NCBI GenBank assembly: GCA_030833685.1
Contig: JAURGS010000067.1
Coordinates: 1-10,638 of the forward strand
DNA length: 10,638 nucleotides
Direction of reading: 5' to 3'
Origin: Rhodoferax sp.
Lineage (GTDB): Bacteria; Pseudomonadota; Gammaproteobacteria; Burkholderiales; Burkholderiaceae_C
Positions within the stretch are counted from its first letter, which is position 1. Each line of letters starts with the position of its first letter. Of this stretch, positions 1-5,950 are shown piece after piece. The notes below the pieces were generated by a model. The model saw only the letters and a list, made by a program, of their open reading frames with translations, was not told the origin of the DNA and made no database searches. The translations under genes and the position numbers were made by a program.

Positions 1-147
1 CGTTTGCAAATAATATAAATATCGTCCTTGTACTGTTCGATAGCAGGATGCATAAAATTATTTTAACTTCTAGGTGTGCCGGCTGTGTAAGCCATTGCTT
101 TAAATATACTACTTCCATGCTAGTTTAAGTAACCAGAAAGCAGCTAA
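1..147. other. AT-rich non-coding flank, probable end of an integrated element
   Basis: I see no credible reading frame, RNA gene or clear repeat in this AT-rich stretch. It lies just 5' of an 18-bp palindrome and a truncated tRNA 3' end. When an element integrates into the 3' half of a tRNA gene, the intact tRNA is rebuilt on one side and the displaced native 3' fragment is left on the other, followed by native flanking DNA. Because the fragment here is on the plus strand and is followed by a terminator, the element should lie to the left, making this its terminal sequence. That is inference; no integrase is in view. Confidence 0.35.
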
Positions 148-165
148 CTCAATGAATTCATTGAG
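148..165. repeat. 18-bp perfect palindrome next to the tRNA fragment
   Basis: CTCAATGAATTCATTGAG reads identically on both strands, nine base pairs each side of an EcoRI-type centre. It ends 23 bp before the start of the tRNA 3' fragment. A perfect dyad of this length beside an attachment-like site could bind a recombination directionality factor, integrase arm domain or dimeric repressor. There is no direct evidence for any of these. As a hairpin it has no loop, so DNA binding is likelier than an RNA structure. Confidence 0.6.
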
Positions 166-188
166 GAAAGTAGTGGTCTAAAGGAGTC

Positions 189-233
189 TTCACACTGCAG
201 GGGTCGCAAGTTCGAAACTTGCATCGCCCACCA
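189..233 (+). pseudogene. 3' fragment of a tRNA, probably tRNA-Val(CAC); likely attachment-site remnant
   Basis: The 3' half of a tRNA is clear. Anticodon loop TTCACAC is at 189-195 (anticodon CAC at 191-193). It is followed by anticodon-stem 3' strand TGCAG (196-200), variable loop GGGTC (201-205), T-stem GCAAG/CTTGC (206-210 and 218-222) around TTCGAAA, acceptor 3' strand ATCGCCC (223-229), discriminator A230 and encoded CCA (231-233). The 5' half is missing: the five bases before the loop (GAGTC) cannot pair with TGCAG, and no GGGCGAT acceptor strand exists upstream. A break at the anticodon loop with everything 3' preserved is the classic product of tyrosine-recombinase integration into a tRNA gene. 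Valine identity rests on CAC, A73 and the stem pattern, so it is probable rather than proven. Confidence 0.75.
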
Positions 234-251
234 AGAATCTCAAATTAAATC

Positions 252-284
252 AAGCACTTAAAGGAAACTCTAGGTGCTTTTTTT
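252..284 (+). terminator. Rho-independent terminator after the tRNA fragment
   Basis: AAGCACTT (252-259) pairs with AGGTGCTT (272-279) as an 8-bp stem with one G-T wobble, around a 12-nt loop, and runs into a seven-T tract (278-284). It sits 19 nt after the CCA on the same strand, where a native tRNA terminator belongs. This supports the idea that sequence to the right of the fragment is the original chromosomal flank of the tRNA gene. Confidence 0.7.
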
Positions 285-867
285 AGGTTCGAAGTTGTAT
301 AGTCCGACTTTACTACTCGTCATAGATTTTTTCTGTGTCTTTTCATAGATTTTCGATGCCGAAATCAACACAAATCTATCTCCAATATTCTTCGACATTA
401 GCCTTCAATTTTCGTTAGTTTTTTTATTCAGACCTGAATGTTGTGAACGCTGCGAATTTGCTCAGCTTTAAAAAAATCGCTACGTTTGTTTTGAGCAGGA
501 TTCTGCTATTCAGCCCAGCACCCAAGAGTAGAAATGCGCTGTAGGCTTGATTTGATACCCGCATGCTTTGCCCAAATGGGTCCTGCAGTGTTAAAAAATT
601 GGGCTGCGAAAAATTTACGGGAAGTACTTGTCAAATCAGGGTGGTGATTTCTACTCGGTACTCACCGCAGCTATTTAATAAGACCACCTCCAGCGGCAAG
701 AAAGCGCGGCAAATTTCGCAGCCCGCTCATAGGCATTCCAGTTTGCAAAACATGACGTGCTGCAAGCCGTTACTTTTGAAAGATAGGGAGACGCAAATTA
801 GAACGACAACACACTCCGAACTCTTTGTTCAGAAATGTGTGCACGAACTCTATTAAATCCGAAGCAA
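285..867. other. 583-bp AT-rich intergenic region without a recognisable gene
   Basis: No protein gene is supported. The one open frame of note (563-856, plus strand, 97 residues) has low-complexity, cysteine- and basic-rich composition, no recognisable domain and no convincing ribosome binding site. Small structures are present: TCATAGATTTT occurs twice (320-330, 343-353) with an inverted AAATCTAT at 372-379; ATTCAG-AC-CTGAAT forms a short dyad at 426-439; and CGAACTCT is repeated at 817-824 and 844-851. I find no strong hairpin plus T-run on the minus strand just after the last BMC gene, so the operon's terminator is unidentified. The region separates the tRNA-derived site from the BMC operon. 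Confidence 0.5.
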
Positions 868-1533
868 TTAAGCACGCCCAGGAATCTCTGACAAAAGTTC
901 TTCCACATGCGCCTTTGCTTTTTCAAGTGAAGCCATGCTACCCGTCAGGTACATACGGCCACTGGCACCTATCATGCTGCACTCGACTAGGGTCAGATCG
1001 GGGGCGACTTTTTCGGCTTCGTTGGCCATATGGGCACCAAACAATGCTGGTGCCACTTCCATTAGCAACATGTTGTCTCCGGGCAGCACCATACTGGCCT
1101 GGCGCGTGCGGTTCATCAACACGGCGTGCTGATCAGTCACTTTTTCCAGAATATCGCTGTAAAGCAGATGCGGACGAAGCTGGTCTTCAGCTTTGGCACC
1201 CATCCAATTTAGAATAACCTGACCAGCACGTTTTAGCGCAGCGCCATCGTTGCTGTGTAATTCCAGCACGCCAAACTGGCGCTCCACGGCCAAAATACCA
1301 GGCTCAAGCGTCGGCTCAGCTTTCAAGGCCAAATCAATCACGCGTTGAATGGACAGCCCTGGGGCGATCTCCACCAACAGAGCGTGAGCGCCTTGCATTG
1401 CCACGTAGCCACGCGCGCCCAGAGGCGAGCTCATCCACGACGAGAATTGTGGCTGCAAGTCTGTGAGCGTTAGGTAGACACGAAGCTCTGCAGCCGGTTT
1501 GGCGGGCGCAGCAGCCTTTTTACTAGTGGCCAT
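868..1533 (-). CDS. BMC-T shell protein, CcmP-like double-stacking trimer (first copy)
   Basis: This is a 221-residue tandem-domain microcompartment shell protein that would form pseudohexameric trimers in the facets. The sequence matches the CcmP class, which includes the Haliangium BMC-T2/T3 type. It starts with LRVYLTLTDLQPQ (about 17-29), carries VERQFG (83-88) with the Glu84-Arg85 pair corresponding to the gating residues of CcmP, and has a second BMC domain with NEAEK (171-175) and GASGRMYLTG (189-198). In this class two trimers stack face to face and open or close a large central pore, making it a candidate conduit for bulky metabolites or cofactors. A Lys/Ala/Pro-rich tail of about 16 residues precedes the domain and is absent from the other trimer in the operon. 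The start has a strong AAGGAGG site, 29 nt after the BMC-H gene. It is the last gene of the operon. Class assignment is firm; transported molecule unknown. Confidence 0.93.
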   Translation of the reverse strand: MATSKKAAAPAKPAAELRVYLTLTDLQPQFSSWMSSPLGARGYVAMQGAHALLVEIAPGLSIQRVIDLALKAEPTLEPGILAVERQFGVLELHSNDGAALKRAGQVILNWMGAKAEDQLRPHLLYSDILEKVTDQHAVLMNRTRQASMVLPGDNMLLMEVAPALFGAHMANEAEKVAPDLTLVECSMIGASGRMYLTGSMASLEKAKAHVEELLSEIPGRA

Positions 1534-1562
1534 GCGGCCTCCTTATTTAGGGCAATTGGCAA

Positions 1563-1835
1563 TTACTTACCGTCAAAGGCTTTTTGCACGTCAGCATGCG
1601 GACGTGGAATGACGTGGCAAGACACTACTTCACCAATCGCACCTGCAGCTTCTGCACCGGCTTCAGTAGCGGCCTTGACGGCACCTACGTCGCCCGAGAC
1701 GATGATGGCGACCAGGCCGCCACCGACTTCTTTTTTGCCAACGATGTTGACGTTGGCGGCTTTCACCATGGCGTCAGCGGCAGCGAAAGCAGCAACATAA
1801 CCTTTGGTTTCGATCATTCCGATAGCTTGTGACAT
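1563..1835 (-). CDS. BMC-H hexameric shell protein
   Basis: This 90-residue single-domain Pfam BMC protein is the main facet-forming hexamer of a polyhedral microcompartment. It begins with the family's AIGMIETKGYVAAFAAADAMVKAANV pattern in two parts (about 4-29). It has the lateral-contact lysine (Lys25), the pore loop KEVGGGLV (35-42) and the closing IPRPH motif with Arg78. The loop has three glycines where PduA-type proteins have a Gly-Ser-Gly type sequence, suggesting a pore lined only by small uncharged atoms. Length is normal for the family. It is the only BMC-H in the window, so it would have to build most of the shell. A 66-nt gap precedes it with a strong AAGGAG site 6 nt before ATG, unlike the overlapping genes upstream, which fits a need for high copy number. 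Very confident. Confidence 0.97.
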   Translation of the reverse strand: MSQAIGMIETKGYVAAFAAADAMVKAANVNIVGKKEVGGGLVAIIVSGDVGAVKAATEAGAEAAGAIGEVVSCHVIPRPHADVQKAFDGK

Positions 1836-1901
1836 GAGAGTCTCCTTGAGGGTTTAAAAAAAGTGTTGAGGAAAGAATTAAGGGAAAAAATGCAGAAGCG
1901 A

Positions 1902-2171
1902 TCAACGCATCGGCGTTGGGGAGTCGTAGTTGTCGAGCGATGCGATGATCAAAGCATCAGCCACCACGCGCGGGTGAGCCGGGGCGAACCACCAGGCTGC
2001 GGGCGCTCCGATGGTGATCATCACGCGCTCACCGATGCCGCAGCCCATGGGGTCATAGCAAACGACGACATCCTTGGGGTAGTCAAGTTGCACCTCCAAC
2101 AATGCGCCAGCAGGCAATTCGGGCAGGCGTTTGCTGGCCACGATGCGGCCAATCACGGTTCCTGTTTTCAT
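1902..2171 (-). CDS. BMC-P pentameric vertex protein (EutN/CcmL family)
   Basis: This 89-residue protein of the EutN/CcmL family forms pentamers that cap the twelve vertices of a microcompartment. It begins with the characteristic MKTGTVIGRIVAS (1-13). It carries the loop DPMGCGIGERVMITIG (40-55), equivalent to the usual D-x-VGAGxGExVL motif, and ends with ADALIIASLDN (71-81), equivalent to the terminal VDxxVVGIVD strand. Between them, APAAWWFAPAHP (56-67) replaces the usual short Gly-Ser-Ser-Ala-Arg segment and is unusually aromatic. The start overlaps the stop of the upstream cysteine-rich gene as ATGA, with AGGAG upstream, implying translational coupling. Being the only pentamer gene here, it is probably required for closure of the shell. 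Assignment is confident; the meaning of the aromatic loop is unknown. Confidence 0.94.
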   Translation of the reverse strand: MKTGTVIGRIVASKRLPELPAGALLEVQLDYPKDVVVCYDPMGCGIGERVMITIGAPAAWWFAPAHPRVVADALIIASLDNYDSPTPMR

Positions 2172-2725
2172 ATGTTAGCTCCTCGGTAAATGGTGATACC
2201 ACGCTTGCGCAGGGCTTCTTTGCCCAAGGGGGTCAGGACCGCCTTGGAATGCAGTCGAACGATTTTCACGCTCGGTGGCAGGGTTTTGAGTAATGTCTCG
2301 CCGATCACGCCCTTGAGTTCGGGCATGTCTTGAGCTGGGTGATCGTTTAAGCCACAGGAGTCACCCTTACATTCGCAGTCCTTGCCAGCCTTGCAGGAGG
2401 AGCAGCAAGCAGCTGAGTCGATGGCAGTGGTGGCAGCCATGGCCGAGGAGAACAGCGCAGCAGCATCCACGCGCAAATCAAACCGGAGTAAACCTGTATC
2501 GGCCATCTTTAACAAAGCCGGACTCGCTGCTAGCCGTTGAAACAACTGGGTCAAAACCGTCGAGTCTTGGGCGCTGCCCAGTCGCAAGGGAATCACCAGA
2601 GCAGAAGGCGCGAGGTTTTGCTTGTTAAGGCTCGGGTTTTGGGCAGGGGCTGCAGTCGTGTGTGTGCCCGCCAGCTTAGCCTGGATAGACGAGCGGATCT
2701 GTTGGCGCAAAGCGTCTGTGCTCAT
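2168..2725 (-). CDS. Cysteine-rich BMC-associated protein with apparent N-terminal encapsulation peptide
   Basis: I do not recognise this 185-residue protein as a named enzyme. Residues 1-18, MSTDALRQQIRSSIQAKL, form an amphipathic helix closely resembling the known N-terminal encapsulation peptide of PduP (MNTSELETLIRTILSEQL, from memory). A Thr/Ala/Pro/Asn-rich linker (about 20-38) follows, which is the layout of BMC cargo. The middle (about 41-100) is a predicted helical, soluble region. Residues 107-124 hold six cysteines in CC-x2-C-x5-C-x-C-x4-C spacing, suggesting a metal or Fe-S site. The C-terminus (139-182), with LTPLGKEALRKRGI (164-177), recalls the short LTPxAxxxxxxRxI segment at the N-terminus of EutT-like proteins; this is a motif resemblance only. 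Both ends overlap neighbouring genes as ATGA, and a strong AGGAGG precedes the start. Placed between two shell genes, it is probably an internal redox, metal-handling or scaffolding component. Confidence 0.85.
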   Translation of the reverse strand: MSTDALRQQIRSSIQAKLAGTHTTAAPAQNPSLNKQNLAPSALVIPLRLGSAQDSTVLTQLFQRLAASPALLKMADTGLLRFDLRVDAAALFSSAMAATTAIDSAACCSSCKAGKDCECKGDSCGLNDHPAQDMPELKGVIGETLLKTLPPSVKIVRLHSKAVLTPLGKEALRKRGITIYRGANI

Positions 2726-3336
2726 TTCGCACCTCCTGCGTCACGGATCACGGCTTCGGCCACAGCGGCGGCGGCCCTCACGTCCGACGCATTACCCGAC
2801 AAATATAGGCGTCCAGCCGGGCCCATAAAGCGGCAGTCGATCAGTTTCACGTTGGCGGCCTTTTCTGCCTCATTGGCCACCAAGAGCGCATACGACGAGG
2901 TGGTCATCTCCATGATGTAGAGCGATTCGCCGGGCAAGAGCATGCTTCCCGCCTTGCTGCGGTTAATCAAGAACGCGTGGTAACCATCCACACGGTCAAT
3001 CACTTTGGAGGCCAGGATTTCGGGCTTGAGCACGCTTTTTTCACTCACGCCCATGGCATCCAAAACGGCTGCGCCCGCTGACTTGACCGACGAAGAGGAC
3101 TGGCCGTGAAATTCCAGATAGCCGAACTGCCGCTCAACCACCAGGTTTCCGGGCTTGACGTTGTCATGCTTGAGCGCAATGTCTGTCAGCCACTCAATGT
3201 CCATGCCTGGAGCGACTTCGATCACCATGGCGGCGTCGTTGTGGCGGGGCAAAAAACCACGGGCGGTGGAACCCAACAAACACATCAGTTGTGGCTGCAA
3301 GCGGTCCAGAAAAATATAACTGCGCAAGGTGGACAT
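2722..3336 (-). CDS. BMC-T shell protein, CcmP-like double-stacking trimer (second copy)
   Basis: This 204-residue tandem BMC-domain protein belongs to the same class as the product of the last gene but is clearly diverged from it. Shared landmarks are LRSYIFLDRLQPQ (4-16), VAPGMDIEWLTDIALK (41-56), the gate pair Glu68-Arg69 in VERQFG (67-72), INR (124-126), ANEAEKA (154-160) and GPAGRLYLSG (172-181). It lacks the N-terminal Lys/Ala/Pro tail of the other copy. Such proteins form stacked trimers with a large gated pore. Two non-identical members in one operon imply mixed shells or two conduits with different selectivity. The gene begins 9 nt after the aldehyde dehydrogenase stop with no clear Shine-Dalgarno sequence in the gap, so translation may depend on coupling. 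Family call is firm; division of labour between the two trimers is unknown. Confidence 0.94.
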   Translation of the reverse strand: MSTLRSYIFLDRLQPQLMCLLGSTARGFLPRHNDAAMVIEVAPGMDIEWLTDIALKHDNVKPGNLVVERQFGYLEFHGQSSSSVKSAGAAVLDAMGVSEKSVLKPEILASKVIDRVDGYHAFLINRSKAGSMLLPGESLYIMEMTTSSYALLVANEAEKAANVKLIDCRFMGPAGRLYLSGNASDVRAAAAVAEAVIRDAGGAK

Positions 3337-3345
3337 AAAGGGCTT

Positions 3346-4839
3346 TCAGCGAAGGTGTTCGAGTTCTTCCTGCACGATGCGCAGGACCGTGGCCTGGAGC
3401 TCAGGCGTGATGGTGGACAAACTGCCTACAGACGCTGGCAAGGCCGCACCCGAAGCCATGGCCCCGGCCCATCCGCCGGGCAGTGGAAAGGCCACGCGTT
3501 TCCAGTTGACCAGCAGCTCGGGGCCAACGTTAAAGTCCACCGAGCTTTTACCCGCATACCCCGTTCCAATGGTGAAGGTGTAAGGCAGACCGGTGTGGGC
3601 CCCGGTGCTATCGTGCACCGTGGAGCCGTTCACCACCACGCGGTAGTAATCAAGCGCAGCCCCCCAGACCACCGCCTGCTCGGCGTTAGCCGAATGGATG
3701 CCGGATGTGTGGCCTGCGCCGCTGTGTTGCAGCATTAGTCGCGCCACGTCAATGGCTTGGTCCATGCCCGTCACGACCACACAGCCTAAGATGGGTGATA
3801 GCTTTTCCTTGAGCATCACATGGCCCGCTTGCGGGTTGGTGATGGGGCAAATCAGGGCCTGGCAGTCGAGCGGCACCTGCACGCCAGCGGCTTGTGCGAT
3901 CTCAAACGCGGGGCGACCTACCACCTTGCCATTGAACTTGCCGCCTGGAAAGGCGTGGTGCTGAATTTTTTGCGCCTCTTCTTCGGTGCACACATGCGCA
4001 CCCTGACCCATCAGGGCCTGTTGCATGGGCACAGCAACGCCCGAATGCAGCACGATCACCGATGGAGCCGAGCAGGGGCTGCCGTGGTCAAAGTTCTTGT
4101 CAACCACAATTGTTTTTGCAGCCGCCTGCAGGTCGGCGCTCGCGTCCACATAGACCGGCACATTGCCCGATCCCACACCAATGGCGGGGTTGCCCGAGCC
4201 ATAGGCTGCACGCACCATGGGCGTCCCACCAGTGGCCAAAATCACGTCGGTGCGGGCGTCGCGCATCAACGCCCCTGTGGCCTCGACCGTGGGGCGCGTA
4301 AGGATTTGCAGCGCATGCGCCGGACCACCTGCTTTTTCAATGGCGGTCTGCAATTCTAGGGTGACGGCCGTGCAGCAGCCCAAGGCCACCGGATGAGGCG
4401 ATATGACGAGCGCGTTGCGTGTCATCAAGCACATGATAGATTTGAAGATGATGGTGGCCACGGGCGAGGTGGAGTTGGACAAACCCACCACGACACCCGC
4501 CGGGCGTCCGATCTCGACGATGCGCAGCGCGTCAATGCGTCGCACTCCACCCAAAGCGACATTATCCCAAGCGCTGGACGTGATCGTGCAAGCAATCTGG
4601 TTCTTGGCGATCTTGTCGGGGACTTTGCCGATGCGACTTTCTCGTACGGCCCATTCGGCATAAAACTCGGCACGGGGCAATAATGCTGCGGCCACCTCTT
4701 TGGCCACACGCTTGGCCTCTTCGGGCGTCCACATTGCCAGAACGGCAGCGGCTTGTTGGGCGCGGCCCAGCAAGTCGCGGGCCTCCTGCAAAGCGGCCAG
4801 GTCGTGGTCGGCCAGATCGATGGGGTTATTGAAACTCAT
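3346..4839 (-). CDS. CoA-acylating-type aldehyde dehydrogenase, BMC cargo
   Basis: This 497-residue enzyme is of the PduP/EutE/SauS type, which oxidises an aldehyde with NAD(P)+ and CoA to an acyl-CoA. Visible signatures are SNSTSPVATIIFKS (121-134), TRNALVISPHP (140-150), ATGGTPMVRAAYGSGNPAIG (202-221), GSGNVPVYVD (223-232) and catalytic Cys256 in NFDHGSPCSAPSVIV (249-263). Near the end is NVGPELLVNWKRVAFP (437-452), as in acylating members. After it comes a Gly/Ala/Ser/Pro linker (453-477) and an amphipathic helix, ITPELQATVLRIVQEELEHL (477-496), an apparent C-terminal encapsulation peptide. It starts 19 nt after the dioxygenase stop. In BMCs this enzyme consumes the aldehyde made by the signature enzyme. 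Here that should be the neighbouring dioxygenase, for example aminoacetaldehyde if taurine were the substrate. CoA dependence and substrate are inferred from family. Confidence 0.92.
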   Translation of the reverse strand: MSFNNPIDLADHDLAALQEARDLLGRAQQAAAVLAMWTPEEAKRVAKEVAAALLPRAEFYAEWAVRESRIGKVPDKIAKNQIACTITSSAWDNVALGGVRRIDALRIVEIGRPAGVVVGLSNSTSPVATIIFKSIMCLMTRNALVISPHPVALGCCTAVTLELQTAIEKAGGPAHALQILTRPTVEATGALMRDARTDVILATGGTPMVRAAYGSGNPAIGVGSGNVPVYVDASADLQAAAKTIVVDKNFDHGSPCSAPSVIVLHSGVAVPMQQALMGQGAHVCTEEEAQKIQHHAFPGGKFNGKVVGRPAFEIAQAAGVQVPLDCQALICPITNPQAGHVMLKEKLSPILGCVVVTGMDQAIDVARLMLQHSGAGHTSGIHSANAEQAVVWGAALDYYRVVVNGSTVHDSTGAHTGLPYTFTIGTGYAGKSSVDFNVGPELLVNWKRVAFPLPGGWAGAMASGAALPASVGSLSTITPELQATVLRIVQEELEHLR

Positions 4840-4858
4840 GTCGGGGTACTGCCCTAGT

Positions 4859-5917
4859 TCAGCGGCGCTGGGCGGCAGCGGCCACGGCGTTCAGGTCTAC
4901 GTTTTCTAGGGCGCTGAAGATGGCCTCTACCGCTTGCTGCTCGCGTGGACTGGCCGCTTGCATGCGGGTGGTGTCCAGCAACTGGTGCATCACCGAGGGC
5001 TGGCCACCCCCGCCGGCTGCGCTGGCCGAACCAGGGTTGAGGGTGGGCACAAAACTGCCGCAGGTCATGCGTTGACCGGCACGGTAATGTGGGGCGTAAT
5101 CAAACACCGCGTAGTGCTGCGTGGCGCAGTTGTCCCACATAGCAACCGAGTCTTTTTCCCAACGGAAACGCACCATGAACTCGGGCTTTTTGACCCACTC
5201 GTAAAGCATGTTCAGCACAGCCTCTGACAGGTCCATGTGCATGCCTAGCAGTCGCTTGGTCCAGATTGAATTCACGAACAAAATCTTGCGGCCGGTATAG
5301 GGGTGTGTGATCACTGCCGGGTGGGTCACCGTGGGTGTGTTCTCAATCATCTTGCACTCTTGTGCATTGGCTGTGACCAACATGCCGGTCTTGGCAGAGG
5401 CACGCTTGGCCAAGCGCTCTGTGGCATTGATGCGGCGAAAAGCCCAGGGCAGGTCGTGATCGGCCTGCAGGCCTTCGAGCATCTGCTGCATGCCGGGGTT
5501 GAGGGCATCGTAGGCAGCTCCTGCATGCATCCACATGGTGTCACCCCCTGCAGGCGGCAGGTCGGTGATGCGCAAGATGGAGACCATGTTGGGCTTTTTT
5601 CGGAAAGTCACATCGGTGTGCCAGCGATCGGTCTCGGGCGCTTCATTGCCCTGGTTCGAAATCAACTGGATCTGTGGGTGACCTTCAATGTGCGGGAAAA
5701 ATTCATGCTGCTCCATCTCGCCAAAGTTCTGACCCAGACGGATGTAAGCCTCGGGCTTCAAAGCTTGTTTGCGGAAGAACACCACACCATATTGCCAGAG
5801 CGCTCTTTTGATCTCTTCGTATACGTCTTCGGACCGAGTGCTGTTCAGGTCTACGCCGCTGATCATGCCGCCAATGGTCGGCGTCAAGGGGTCGATCTGG
5901 ATGTGACGGAAGCTCAT
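4859..5917 (-). CDS. TauD-family Fe(II)/2-oxoglutarate dioxygenase with C-terminal extension resembling an encapsulation peptide
   Basis: This 352-residue cytosolic-type enzyme belongs to the TauD/TfdA family. These enzymes use O2 and 2-oxoglutarate to hydroxylate carbon next to a leaving group, giving an aldehyde, succinate and CO2; TauD itself releases sulfite. Iron ligands are His100 and Asp102 in RWHTDVTF and His268 in TQHYA; Arg279 should bind 2-oxoglutarate. Arg283 and His71 match E. coli TauD Arg270 and His70, which hold the sulfonate, but Tyr73 is Phe74 and Asn95 is Thr96, so the ligand may not be taurine. TauD is about 283 residues. The extra 60 or so residues here are a Gly/Ser/Ala linker (296-306) and a terminal amphipathic helix around REQQAVEAIFSALENV (325-340), the layout of BMC cargo. 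Strong AAGGAG before ATG. The genes before it encode the transporter and the gene after it the aldehyde dehydrogenase. Confidence 0.92.
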   Translation of the reverse strand: MSFRHIQIDPLTPTIGGMISGVDLNSTRSEDVYEEIKRALWQYGVVFFRKQALKPEAYIRLGQNFGEMEQHEFFPHIEGHPQIQLISNQGNEAPETDRWHTDVTFRKKPNMVSILRITDLPPAGGDTMWMHAGAAYDALNPGMQQMLEGLQADHDLPWAFRRINATERLAKRASAKTGMLVTANAQECKMIENTPTVTHPAVITHPYTGRKILFVNSIWTKRLLGMHMDLSEAVLNMLYEWVKKPEFMVRFRWEKDSVAMWDNCATQHYAVFDYAPHYRAGQRMTCGSFVPTLNPGSASAAGGGGQPSVMHQLLDTTRMQAASPREQQAVEAIFSALENVDLNAVAAAAQRR

Positions 5918-5950
5918 TTTTTATCTCCTTAATATGACAATGAACTGGGC

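Noticed and set aside
158..233. Possibility of a complete tRNA gene
   Set aside because: The 5' acceptor strand, D-arm and 5' anticodon-stem strand do not pair with the intact 3' half, so only a 3' fragment is present.
563..856. 97-codon open frame on the plus strand in the long intergenic region
   Set aside because: No recognisable domain, irregular composition, no convincing ribosome binding site; likely a chance frame.
252..867. Minus-strand terminator for the BMC operon
   Set aside because: No hairpin followed by a T-run on the minus strand was found close to the end of the last gene; the 252-284 hairpin has its T-tract on the plus strand.
3106..3738. 210-codon open frame on the plus strand
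   Set aside because: It lies antisense across the second trimer and the aldehyde dehydrogenase, both strongly supported, and its His/Gly/Arg-rich product has no recognisable domain.
4859..5917. Firm naming as taurine dioxygenase (tauD)
   Set aside because: Catalytic residues and the sulfonate-binding pair are conserved, but two other pocket positions differ and the family accepts many substrates.
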